From Agrococcus carbonis (GTDB lineage Bacteria > Actinomycetota > Actinomycetes > Actinomycetales > Microbacteriaceae): 64,000 nt of DNA. The stretch is taken from NCBI RefSeq assembly GCF_900104705.1, contig NZ_LT629734.1:1-64000 (forward strand), in the 5' to 3' direction. Below are positions 16,487 through 25,088 of this stretch, one piece after another. The position numbers and the translations under genes were made by a program. The notes beneath the pieces are model-generated. The model did not search any database. It had not been told where the DNA came from and worked only from the letters and a program-made list of their open reading frames with translations. How positions within the stretch are numbered: position 1 is the stretch's first letter; each line of letters begins with the position of its first letter.

Positions 16487-17863
16487 ATGGCACGGCACGG
16501 CGAGTTTGACCTTGCAGTGATCGGCACGGGCGGTGCGGCGATGTCCGCGGCGATCCACGCTCGACTCGAAGGGGCGAGCGTGGTCGCCATCGAGTCGGGA
16601 ACGCTCGGTGGCACCTGCGTGAACGTCGGCTGCGTGCCCTCCAAGACACTCCTCGCCGCCGCGCACACTCGACATGCCGCCCGATCGAACCCGTTCCCAG
16701 GCACCCCCACATCCGCCGGCGAGGTTGACCTGAGCGCGCTCATGCAGCAGAAGGACGAGTTGATCGGCATACTTCGCCAGACCAAATACGCTGACATCGC
16801 CGCCGCCTACGGGTTCGACATTCAGTCCGGCGCCGCGACGTTCACTGACGCTGCAACACTCCTCGTCGACGGCCGACGAGTTCGTGCTAGGTCGTATCTG
16901 GTCGCCACCGGAGCCGAACCGCACGCCCCGGCCATCCCCGGTCTCGAGCAGGTGGACTACCTCACCTCGACCACGGCCATGGAGCTGACCGAGTTGCCCG
17001 CTTCGCTCGTGGTGATCGGCGGCGGCTTCGTCGGCCTCGAACAGGCGCAGCTCTTCGCCCGCCTCGGGGTCGAGGTCACCATCGTCGGCCGGCTCGCTCC
17101 GCACGCCGAACCCGAACTCTCCTCCGAACTCCACAATGCCTTCCTCGCCGAGGGAATCGCCGTCATCAACGACCGAGCCGTGACGATTACCCGGAACGGC
17201 GACCTGGTGCAGGCGATCACCCGCACCGGCAAGGCGGCCACCGGTGGACGAATCCTCATCGCCACCGGACGCGCACCACGCACTGACGGGCTCGACCTCG
17301 CTGCGGCGGGCGTCGCGAGGGACGGCCGTGGCTTCATCATCGTCGACAAGGACCAGCGGACGACGAACCCGACCGTGTTCGCCGCCGGCGACGTGACCGA
17401 TGTGCCGCAGTACGTGTACGTCGCCGCGATGGCCGGGAAGATCGCAGCCCGCAACGCGCTCGGCCGCCACGAGCAGGTCGACTACACCGGGATGCCCTCG
17501 GTGTTGTTCACCTCACCTCAGCTCGCCTCCGCCGGGATGACCGAAGCCGAAGCCCTCGCCGCGGGATACCGGTGCACCTGCCGTTACCTGCGACTGTCCG
17601 AAGTGCCCCGAGCCATCACCAACCACAACACCCGCGGCGGCATCAAGATCGTCGCCGACGCTGACACCGGCCGAGTCCTCGGCGTCCACGCCCTCGCCGA
17701 GACCGCCGGCGAGATGATGCTCGCCGCGACCTACGCCATCACCGCCGGATTCACCGTCGCCCAACTCGCCGACATCTGGGCCCCGTACCTCACCATGGCC
17801 GAGGGAATCCGCCTCACCGCGAACCTCTTCCGCAACGAACTCCCCACCTCCTGCTGCGCCTGA
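16487..17863 (+). CDS. merA: Mercuric reductase (MerA), core form without NmerA domain
   Basis: NADPH- and FAD-dependent reduction of Hg(II) to Hg(0) in the cytoplasm. 458 residues from ATG 16487, which has AGAGGAGG seven bases upstream; the ATG at 16457 lacks this. Visible: FAD-binding IGTGGAAMSAA, redox-active GTCVNVGCVPSK (Cys 44 and 49), NAD-binding VVIGGGFVGLE, the second FAD motif TNPTVFAAGDVTD, and the C-terminal vicinal cysteines in TSCCA that hand Hg(II) to the active site of the partner subunit. No N-terminal HMA (NmerA) domain. No merT, merP or merB accompanies it, so Hg uptake would be passive or use other carriers. Confidence 0.94.
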   Translation: MARHGEFDLAVIGTGGAAMSAAIHARLEGASVVAIESGTLGGTCVNVGCVPSKTLLAAAHTRHAARSNPFPGTPTSAGEVDLSALMQQKDELIGILRQTKYADIAAAYGFDIQSGAATFTDAATLLVDGRRVRARSYLVATGAEPHAPAIPGLEQVDYLTSTTAMELTELPASLVVIGGGFVGLEQAQLFARLGVEVTIVGRLAPHAEPELSSELHNAFLAEGIAVINDRAVTITRNGDLVQAITRTGKAATGGRILIATGRAPRTDGLDLAAAGVARDGRGFIIVDKDQRTTNPTVFAAGDVTDVPQYVYVAAMAGKIAARNALGRHEQVDYTGMPSVLFTSPQLASAGMTEAEALAAGYRCTCRYLRLSEVPRAITNHNTRGGIKIVADADTGRVLGVHALAETAGEMMLAATYAITAGFTVAQLADIWAPYLTMAEGIRLTANLFRNELPTSCCA

Positions 17864-17869
17864 ACGCTA

Positions 17870-18040
17870 CCCAAGTGGTTCTGAATCAAGTCGCCGTGCG
17901 AGGTCGTCGACTGCTCGCTCGAGCGCGGGATCCTCGCCGCGGGCAAGCCCTGCGAGTTCGAGCCCGGCTGGTGCCGCCTTGACCCACAGGCGGCGACGCG
18001 GGATGAGCAGCGAGCCGATTAGCGATGCCACTCTCCCAGA
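17870..18040 (-). pseudogene. Remnant of a resB 3' end
   Basis: On the reverse strand, IGSLLIPRRRLWVKAA followed by LELAGLARGEDPALERAVD matches, with few changes, the C-terminus of ResB at 12.1-12.28 kb (GSLLIPRRRMWVKAA, LELAGLARGEDPTLERAVE). Only the last 55 or so codons remain, and no other part of resB is nearby. It is a diverged copy, so it comes from a related module rather than a recent duplication of the local gene. Confidence 0.75.
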
Positions 18041-18190
18041 TCTGCGCACAACTCGAAGCGGAGATGGAACGAGATGAACAGGCCCCACAGGCACCGACGG
18101 CCGGCACCGCACGCAACGGCGCTGCAGCGCCGAGCGCGGCACAGTCCGAGCCACCCGACAAGCGTACCGCCGGCGCAACGAGCAACCGGG
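18025..18190 (+). pseudogene. Remnant of an NlpC/P60-like gene (helical and linker part)
   Basis: Forward-strand translation LSQICAQLEAEMERDEQ and ARNGAAAPSAAQSEP corresponds to LSQIRAELEAALEREE and AGNGAGAPSATQAEP in the 8.3-9.0 kb protein. The hydrolase domain is absent. It abuts the resB remnant in opposite orientation; 8.3-12.3 kb has the same two genes divergent (nlpC reverse, resB forward), so the relative order has been changed by rearrangement. Confidence 0.65.
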
Positions 18191-18276
18191 CTGCGCCGAC
18201 GGTGGGCCGGGCCAGGGATCCGCTGCATGTCCTCGATCTGCGCGACCTCTGCTTCCGCGTGACGCAGAATGAGCAT

Positions 18277-18299
18277 AGGATTTCGGTATGCCGAAAATC
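18277..18299 (+). promoter_or_regulatory. Inverted repeat overlapping the NRAMP start codon
   Basis: TTTCGGTATGCCGAAA (18281-18296) has six-base arms around a four-base centre that contains the ATG (18288). AGGA at 18277-18280 is the ribosome-binding site. This resembles DtxR/MntR-family operators in form; assignment to a Mn-responsive repressor is inference. Confidence 0.45.
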
Positions 18300-19601
18300 G
18301 TGCGCGAAGAACGACAAGCACAACCCGTGACGCGTACAACGCGGCAAAGATCATCAGCGCCCCGGCTGGCATGGCTGTTGGGACCCGCGCTGGTGGCGGG
18401 GGTCGCCTATCTCGACCCCGGCAACGTGGCCAGCAATATGACGGCCGGCGCGCGCTACGGGTATCTTCTGGTCTGGGTGGTGGTGCTCGGCAATGTCATG
18501 GCGTGGCTCATCCAGTACCTCTCGGCCAAGCTCGGCATCGTCACCGGCAGCAGCCTGCCGGAGATGCTCAGGGCACGCATCCGCAATCCGTATGTGCGCC
18601 GTGCGTACTGGTTGCAGGCCGAGTTGGTCGCCATGGCGACCGATATCGCCGAGGTGATCGGTGGTGCCGTCGCGCTGAATCTGCTGTTCGGCATCCCGCT
18701 GCTGTGGGGAGGAATGATCACCGGAACCGTGTCGCTGGTGTTGCTCGTGGTCCAGTCCCGGCGAGGCGCACGCAGCTTCGAATTCGTCGTCATCGGACTG
18801 GTCGTGATCATCGCCATCGGCTTCTCGTTCGGAGTGTTCGTCGCGCCCCCGGACCCGGGCGGTGTCGCAGCCGGCCTCCTGCCTCGGTTCGAGGGCACCG
18901 ACTCCGTGCTGCTCGCGGCATCCATTCTCGGTGCCACGATCATGCCGCACGCGATCTACGCGCACAGCGCCCTGGCTCGAGATCGCTTCGCTCCATCGCA
19001 GCCGCAGGTGCGCTTCAACGTTCCCCTGGAGGAGCTGCGAGGCATCTCGACCCGACGCCTCCTGCGTGCGACGCGCTGGGACGTCAGCGTCGCGATGCTG
19101 ATCGCTGGCACCGTCAATCTCTGCATCCTGTTGCTGGCGGCCGCCAACCTCGCTGGCGTTCCGGGCACCGACACCCTCGAGGGCGCCTATGCCGCACTAC
19201 GGGATGGAATCGGGCCTCTCGTCGCGACCCTCTTCGCAGTCGGCCTGCTCGCCAGCGGCCTCGCGAGCACCTCAGTGGGGGCGTACGCCGGTGCTGAGAT
19301 CATGCATGGACTGTTGCACGTGCGCATTCCGCTTATCGCTCGACGCCTCGTCACCCTCATCCCTGCGCTCGTGATCCTCGCGCTCGGCGTCGACCCCACC
19401 CTCGCGCTGGTGCTGAGCCAGGTCGTGCTCTCGTTCGGCATCCCCTTCGCGCTCATCCCGCTCGTCGCCCTCACCGCCAAACACGAAGTGCTCGGCGAGT
19501 TCCGCAACCGCGCGGTGACGACCGCAGCCGGGATCGTGGCATCCGTCGCTCTCATCGCACTGAACGCGATGCTGCTCTGGCTGGTCGCTTCCGGCACATG
19601 A
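18288..19601 (+). CDS. mntH: NRAMP-family divalent metal transporter (MntH-like)
   Basis: 437 residues and about eleven membrane helices. Proton-coupled uptake of Mn(II) or Fe(II). Family-defining residues are present: DPGN (43-46) in TM1 and the MPHAIYAHS segment in TM6, whose Met and His line the metal site. The first 25 residues are basic and cytoplasmic. The start codon lies inside an inverted repeat, suggesting direct repression by a metal regulator. It is an importer among efflux genes, perhaps restoring Mn during toxic-metal stress (inference). It converges on the ACR3-type gene with 28 bases between stops. Confidence 0.92.
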   Translation: MPKIVREERQAQPVTRTTRQRSSAPRLAWLLGPALVAGVAYLDPGNVASNMTAGARYGYLLVWVVVLGNVMAWLIQYLSAKLGIVTGSSLPEMLRARIRNPYVRRAYWLQAELVAMATDIAEVIGGAVALNLLFGIPLLWGGMITGTVSLVLLVVQSRRGARSFEFVVIGLVVIIAIGFSFGVFVAPPDPGGVAAGLLPRFEGTDSVLLAASILGATIMPHAIYAHSALARDRFAPSQPQVRFNVPLEELRGISTRRLLRATRWDVSVAMLIAGTVNLCILLLAAANLAGVPGTDTLEGAYAALRDGIGPLVATLFAVGLLASGLASTSVGAYAGAEIMHGLLHVRIPLIARRLVTLIPALVILALGVDPTLALVLSQVVLSFGIPFALIPLVALTAKHEVLGEFRNRAVTTAAGIVASVALIALNAMLLWLVASGT

Positions 19602-19629
19602 CGGTGCGACCGGATCAGTGCGCCGAGGT

Positions 19630-20613
19630 TCAGGGCCTTGCTGCTTGCGGCGGGAGCAGTCGGGGGATCAGCTTGACGTAGATGGCCATGCCGATGAGTT
19701 CGACGAGGGTCTGCGTCACGATGGCGGCAGCCGCGAGCCGGAGGTCTGGCGGAAGCGCGAGGGCGAGTGGGAGGACGACAAGCGAATTTCTGGTCGCACC
19801 GCTGAACACGAGCGCCCTGCTACGAGGGACGTCGAGGCGTGCAAGCCGCGCGACGCCGACACCGAGGGCGGCCATGACCGCAAGGAACGCGATGTAGATC
19901 GGCACGAGCTCAACCAGCAGGACTAGGTCGCGGGCGATCGCCGGCGTCTGCGACGCGATGACGACGAGCAGCACGAGCATCGTCAGCGGCACCATCGCGT
20001 GCAGCGCGCTGGCCGTGGCTGCGGCGGCGAGACGCACGCGCCGCGCGGCCCACTGGGTGAGCGTTGCAGCGCCGAGCGGGATCAGGATGAGGAGCACCAT
20101 CGCCTCCATGAACGGTCCCGGCTCCACGCTCTCGGTCGCAACGGGGCCCGCGATGATGAACAGGTAGAGCGGCAAGAGAAGCAGCTGCACCACCATCAGC
20201 AGGGGAGTGGCAGCGAGCAGCCGCTCATGCGCGCCGCCGGCTGCGCCGGCGAACACGATCACGTAGTCGACACACGGGGTCAGCAGCACGAGCAGCACGC
20301 CGACCAGGAGCGCATCATCGTGCGCCACGAAGCGGGAAAGGCCGACGGCCACGACGGGCACGATGACGAAGTTCAGCACCAGCAGCGCGGTCAGGAATCG
20401 CACGTCGCGGAACCCGCGCGCGATCTCCGCAAAAGGCACCCCGAGGAAGGTGACGAACAGCAGCGCGGCGATGGCCGGGTTGATCGCGACCGCGAGCCGC
20501 TCGGAGCCCGGTGCCAGCAAGCCAAGCGCGATACCGGTGACGATCGCGGCGAGGTAGAAGAGGACTTGCTGGCGTTCCATCCATGACGCGAACGTCGGCG
20601 TGCTACTCGTCAT
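19630..20613 (-). CDS. ACR3/bile-acid:sodium-symporter-family carrier (arsenic-resistance-like)
   Basis: 327 residues with about ten membrane helices. The block LLTPCVDYVIVFAGAAGG resembles the Cys-containing helix of Acr3 arsenite exporters, and FSGATRNSLVVLPLAL matches the second conserved helix of the family. The family includes arsenite/antimonite exporters and other organic-anion carriers. No ArsR, ArsC or other ars gene is adjacent, so the arsenite substrate is plausible rather than shown. ATG 20613 is used; ATG 20580 (MERQQ) is an alternative and neither has a strong ribosome-binding site. Confidence 0.78.
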   Translation of the reverse strand: MTSSTPTFASWMERQQVLFYLAAIVTGIALGLLAPGSERLAVAINPAIAALLFVTFLGVPFAEIARGFRDVRFLTALLVLNFVIVPVVAVGLSRFVAHDDALLVGVLLVLLTPCVDYVIVFAGAAGGAHERLLAATPLLMVVQLLLLPLYLFIIAGPVATESVEPGPFMEAMVLLILIPLGAATLTQWAARRVRLAAAATASALHAMVPLTMLVLLVVIASQTPAIARDLVLLVELVPIYIAFLAVMAALGVGVARLARLDVPRSRALVFSGATRNSLVVLPLALALPPDLRLAAAAIVTQTLVELIGMAIYVKLIPRLLPPQAARP

Positions 20614-20889
20614 CTGGCGAGTGGGCCGGAGTGCTCGGCGACCTCTACAACAACACCGGCTCGCGCGAATGTGCGCGAACGTGTTCCGCGCGTCAACCAG
20701 CAGGCACCCACGTACCTAAACCTAATGCTCGTAGCGGAGGACCTCTCGTGCCCACACTGACGACTCGACAAACTGCTTGCCGAGCGGAGCCACGATCGCT
20801 CGGGTGCCAGTCGTGTGCCCTGTTCTCGGTCGACGCTCACGGAACTCAAGGCTGAGATCGATAGCCTCGGGGCGACACACGCGAGGAGC

Positions 20890-22308
20890 ATGGTGACCGA
20901 TCAGTCCGCCCAGCCCTGGGATCACTCGCAGCAGGCGCAGCAGCCTCGGCCTTCCTCCAATCGGCGGATGCCGCACGGCCAGCAGCCCGCTGAGACGCAA
21001 CCGCCGTGCGGCCGGCAGCCGCCTTACGGCGATGCTCCCGTCGGCTCAGCAGCGCTCGGTTACGGATACTCCGGCGAAGGCCAATCGCCCCATGGGCGGG
21101 CGCCCTACGGTCAGCCGCAAGACAGGGACGCCTTCCCGCGGCAGCTGGGCTTTGCGATGCATCCGCCCAAGAAGCCGGCACTGCTGGCTGCCACGCTGCC
21201 GATGGCGGGGAAGTCCTTCGCGCTGGTGCTTCAGCCGCTCGAGCAGCGCGTCGGTCGCTGGTTCCTGGCATGGGCGATCGCGATCGGCTTCTTCTTCGGG
21301 GGCCAGATCATCTCGCTCGCACTACTGATGCCGGGCATGGTCGCCTTCTTCCTGCAGCTCGACCCGACCGCGGCGCCGACCGACGAGGCCGAGCTCACGG
21401 CCGACCTGCTCGCCGAGGTGATCGGCTCGCCGCTGGGCATGGCCGGGGTGAACATGGCCTGGGCCGCGATGATCCCGGGCGTCATCGTCGCGTTGGCGGC
21501 GTTCGGCAAGGGCGCGGCCGGGTACGCCTCGAGTGTCGTCGGTCGCTGGCGCTGGGGCGCTGTCGGCCGCTCGGCGCTGCTGATCCTCCCCATCTTCGCG
21601 ATCTACATCGGCGTCTCGCTCTGGATGGACCCGAGTGTCGAGTGGCAGTGGGATCCCAACTGGGGCCTCGTCGCGGTGGTGTTGCTGACCACGCCGCTGC
21701 AGGCGACCGGCGAGGAGTTCACATTCCGCGGGCTGCTGCCGCAGCTGATGGGCGGCTGGCTGCGCCACCGCTACGTGCCCGCGCTCGTCATGCTGCTGCC
21801 GGTGCTGACTGTGATCGTGCTGCAGCCAGCGACCTGGTACCTCTCGCTGCTCGCGCTGGTCGCCGCGGCGGTCGGGCCATGGGTGCTGCGTGGACCGCTG
21901 GGGAACGCGGTCTGGACCGGCCTTGCGACCGGGCTGCTGTTCGGCGCGATGCACACGCACCCGTCGATCGCGGCGACGCTGCAGCTCTCGCTGGTCGGCT
22001 TCACCTGCTCGATGCTCACCTACCGCACGGGTGGGCTCGAGGCGGCGTCGGTGCTGCACACCGCCAACAACGTCTTCATCATGGTTCCGCTCGCGCTCAC
22101 CGGTGTCTCAGCGTTCTCATCCGCGCAGCCGGTCGCCGGCGAGGACTGGCTCTCTTTCGGTATCACCGCGCTGGCGCTCGGCCTCGCGTACCTCGCGGTG
22201 CACTTTGCCATGCGCGGGGCGCAGCGGTTTACGACGGGGGCGCCTGCTGCCGACTTGCTCGTGTCACAGCCGCGGCCGCCAATGGCGGCACCCGTCGTGA
22301 CGCGCTGA
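20890..22308 (+). CDS. CPBP-family intramembrane metalloprotease
   Basis: From ATG 20890 (MVTDQSAQPW) the protein has 472 residues. A Gln/Pro/Gly-rich cytoplasmic N-terminus of about 100 residues precedes eight or so membrane helices. The Abi/CPBP motif 1 is ATGEEFTFRGLLPQ, motif 2 with its His is LLFGAMHTHPS, and motif 3 is VLHTANN. CPBP proteases (Rce1 relatives) cleave within or near the membrane; bacterial targets are mostly unknown, and some protect against bacteriocins. Flanking genes do not indicate a substrate. Confidence 0.88.
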   Translation: MVTDQSAQPWDHSQQAQQPRPSSNRRMPHGQQPAETQPPCGRQPPYGDAPVGSAALGYGYSGEGQSPHGRAPYGQPQDRDAFPRQLGFAMHPPKKPALLAATLPMAGKSFALVLQPLEQRVGRWFLAWAIAIGFFFGGQIISLALLMPGMVAFFLQLDPTAAPTDEAELTADLLAEVIGSPLGMAGVNMAWAAMIPGVIVALAAFGKGAAGYASSVVGRWRWGAVGRSALLILPIFAIYIGVSLWMDPSVEWQWDPNWGLVAVVLLTTPLQATGEEFTFRGLLPQLMGGWLRHRYVPALVMLLPVLTVIVLQPATWYLSLLALVAAAVGPWVLRGPLGNAVWTGLATGLLFGAMHTHPSIAATLQLSLVGFTCSMLTYRTGGLEAASVLHTANNVFIMVPLALTGVSAFSSAQPVAGEDWLSFGITALALGLAYLAVHFAMRGAQRFTTGAPAADLLVSQPRPPMAAPVVTR

Positions 22309-22459
22309 GCCGCGTCGCACGCTGCCGAGGATTCAGCGATGAGCCTCGTCGCACGCTGCGAAAAGATTCGGCGCTGACCGGTGTCTCGAGCGACCTATGC
22401 ATTGGATACGGGTGGGTGCGACGTCACACTTCGCGTCCACCACGTTCCTCCTCTGGTGC

Positions 22460-24016
22460 TCACCGAAATGCGCGACGGGCGGGCGAGGCGCCAGCACCAG
22501 CGAGCACGGTGAGCAGCGCTGCGATCGCGATGGCGACCTCGATCCCGCGGCCGAAACGGATGGCGGGCGTGACCGTGGCGGACAGCGGTAGCGTGGCGAC
22601 CATCGCGCCCGGCTCGTACTGCGGCAGGCGTTGCAGGATGCTGCCGTCCGCGAGCACGATCGCGCTCGTGCCGACGGTGGAGATCATGACGAGCGACCGT
22701 CCACTCTCCATCGCACGCAGTCGCGCGATCGCGAGCTGCTGCACGTTCTGCGCACTGCCCTCGCCGAAGTCGGCGTTGTTCGACGGAACCAGGATCAGTT
22801 GCGCGCCACGATCGAGGACCATCTCGCGGGCGAGTGCATCATCGACGACGTCGAAGCAGATGGCCAGGCCCGCGCGGACGCCGCCGACATCGAAGACGTT
22901 CGCGCTGGCGGGGTCGATCGAGAAGTCCCGGGGGATCAGATCGAGGAAACCGAACGCATCCAGCACGGGGGCGAGCACGGCACGGCTCGGGAGGTATTCG
23001 GCAAACGGGACCGGGTGTCGCTTGTGATACACCGCGTCGACGCCTTCATCCCAGAGCAGCAGCGAGTTGTACGTCCGCGTGCCCTCGGTCGTCACCGCTC
23101 CCAGGATGATGGGGGCCGTGAACTGCCGCTGCAGGTCTTCCAGCAGCGCGATGGTCTGGGGGTTCGTCTGCGGCTCGCGTTCGCCTGCGTTCTCGGGCCA
23201 GACGAGCAGATCGAGATTCTCGCCGTCGAGGAGCGTGGTCGCGGCGGCATGCTCGGCGATGATCTGGCCTGGCTCGTAGGGGGCGAGCAGTCCTGCCTCC
23301 GACGCCCCCTGAGCAGCCCCCACCCGGATGGTCCCGTCGTACTCGACGGGGACGGCGGGCACGAGCGCGAGGATGGCTGCGACGGCTACGGGTGCGACGG
23401 CGCGGCGGGTCACGTGGGCCCGGGAAGCGGACCTCACCGTCACTGCGGCTGTGGCGCCGAGCAGGGCGATCGCGAACGTCAGGCCCGCGATCCCCGCCCA
23501 ACCGACGACAGGTCCGAAGGGGCTGTCCGCCTGGGAGTAGGCGAGCCGCCCCCAGGAGAACCCACCCCAGGGGATGGTGGATGCGAGCAGCTCGCGCGTC
23601 GTCCACACGGCGGCGAGTCCGATGGTGGCGAGCACCGTCGAGAGCCACCTGGCTGCACGGACGAGTCGCCACACGGAGGCGCTCGCGATGCCGCCGAGCC
23701 CGAACCACGTCGCCATGACGATGGTGAGGCCGAGCAGCGGCGCGGGTCCGAGGTAGACCGTGATCCATGAGATGTGGACGGCGTACTGGGTCGCGCCCGT
23801 GATGAACCCCAACGCAAATGCGGCTCCCGGGGTGCGGCCGCGGACGGCCAGGAGTGCCAGGGCGACCCCGACCGGGGCGAATGGCCACAGGTCGTACGGC
23901 GACCCGGACGCGGCTATTGCTAACCCGCCGCCGGCCGCCAACAGTACCCGTGCGAGATGGACACGCGCCCGGTCGTCCTGGCCGAGAGTGGCGGCAACCC
24001 GATCGTGGCCGCTCAC
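22460..24016 (-). CDS. lnt: Apolipoprotein N-acyltransferase
   Basis: 518 residues: about seven membrane helices, then a nitrilase-like external domain (about 220-480) and a final helix. It transfers an acyl chain to the N-terminal Cys of diacyl lipoproteins. Nitrilase-fold catalytic candidates are Glu in FAEYLPSR or WPENAGE, Lys in YHKRHPVPF, and Cys in LAICFDVVDD. The ATG overlaps the stop of the decayed ATPase upstream (ATGA), the same position that lspA has behind the intact ATPase. So this element pairs a P1B ATPase with a lipoprotein-processing enzyme in two different loci. Confidence 0.93.
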   Translation of the reverse strand: MSGHDRVAATLGQDDRARVHLARVLLAAGGGLAIAASGSPYDLWPFAPVGVALALLAVRGRTPGAAFALGFITGATQYAVHISWITVYLGPAPLLGLTIVMATWFGLGGIASASVWRLVRAARWLSTVLATIGLAAVWTTRELLASTIPWGGFSWGRLAYSQADSPFGPVVGWAGIAGLTFAIALLGATAAVTVRSASRAHVTRRAVAPVAVAAILALVPAVPVEYDGTIRVGAAQGASEAGLLAPYEPGQIIAEHAAATTLLDGENLDLLVWPENAGEREPQTNPQTIALLEDLQRQFTAPIILGAVTTEGTRTYNSLLLWDEGVDAVYHKRHPVPFAEYLPSRAVLAPVLDAFGFLDLIPRDFSIDPASANVFDVGGVRAGLAICFDVVDDALAREMVLDRGAQLILVPSNNADFGEGSAQNVQQLAIARLRAMESGRSLVMISTVGTSAIVLADGSILQRLPQYEPGAMVATLPLSATVTPAIRFGRGIEVAIAIAALLTVLAGAGASPARRAFR

Positions 24017-24459
24017 GCGGATGCGAGCGTCCGGACCGCGGGCGTGACGGATGCCGAGAGGATCGCTGGCCGCCGGGCGGCGAGCACGCCGTTGAGGATC
24101 ACGATGGCCTCCGCGACCTCCTGGACCAGCACGACACCGCCGAACCCGAGCACGCGGGAGAGCGCGCGCGGGAAGTGGATCACGGCGATGAGCAACGCGA
24201 GGACGATGTTCGCGGCCCTGATGAGTCGGCCGTGACGCGCATGGCGGATGGCGGCGGGGATCAGTCGCTGGTCGCGGCCGGTGAAGGCGACGTGCGCGGA
24301 CTCGATCGCGGCAACTGACCCTGTCGCGCCCGTCGCAATCCCCACGGTCGCTTCGGCGAGTGCCGGGGTGACGTTGATCCCGTCACCGATCATGGCCGTC
24401 CAGCGCCGCTCATGCCTTCGAGTGTGCGCTACGACAAGTTCGTGGACAGGTTGCGACAC
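24013..24459 (-). pseudogene. C-terminal fragment of a P1B-4-type ATPase, degenerate
   Basis: Residues from TAMIGDGIN onward follow the C-terminus of the intact ATPase at 5.9-7.8 kb closely (FTGRDQRLIP, VLVQEVAEAIVILNG). Invariant residues are lost: GDGIND reads GDGINV, and the HE pair of the last helix reads QE. The phosphorylation domain, SPC helix and actuator domain are missing. The first 20 residues of the frame are unrelated. The fragment still overlaps lnt by ATGA, so it may now serve only as a translational leader for lnt. Confidence 0.8.
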
Positions 24460-24480
24460 ACGTGCGACAAGAACGTGGGA

Positions 24481-24702
24481 TTACGACCACCTAGTTGGAT
24501 CTGGGCGAGGGCCGTCGGCGTCGTTCAGGAGTGCTGGCGCGGGCGCGGGTCGCCCCGTGATGTGTTCCCAGCGAGTTATGGCATCGGCGTAGCGTCCCCA
24601 GCGCTGAGCAGTCCATCGATCAGGGACTACAGGGTCTCCGGCTCGCCGCTCCTGTTCGGTGAGCCAGCCGGTCTGTGGAGCGCGAAGTCGATGATCTGGT
24701 GT
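24481..24702 (-). pseudogene. Possible remnant of a phage/ICE-type cytosine-C5 DNA methyltransferase
   Basis: The reverse-strand segment WGRYADAITRWEHITGRPAP, ending in PDPTRWS and a stop, looks like the variable-region linker of actinophage/ICE cytosine methyltransferases (pattern WG.YA.AI.RWE...GRPAPAP). None of the catalytic motifs (PC, ENV, QxRxR) is seen nearby, so only about 70 codons could remain. The rest of the interval up to the relaxase start (24703-25088) holds no gene I recognise. Confidence 0.35.
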
Positions 24703-25088
24703 GCGAGAGCGCGATCGTCCCTCGTCTCGCTCGCACATGGTCGAGGGTTCCCCCGCCGCGTGAGGAATCTGTCGCCAGCGGGGTGCGGAACGGTGCACCG
24801 GGCGAGGGTGAAGATGCGGAAGCGTTGGTGGGGAGCGCCGACAAGGGAGGTCGGTAGGCCGACCCATTGATGGCGAGCTGGTCACCTGCCAGGTGCACGA
24901 CTCCGACACCCGCCCAGAGCCCGCCCTCGTCGGTACGGGCGGCACCGCCCGGAGCCGCCCTTTCCGGTCTTCGCTCCGACCACCGCCCGAGGTCACACGC
25001 GTCTTGCAGATCGAGGTGGTGCGGGCACTACCGCGTCCGAGATCACCGGGTGCGGGTGCTCACCTACCCGGCAGGAGCGGAGGTGAGC

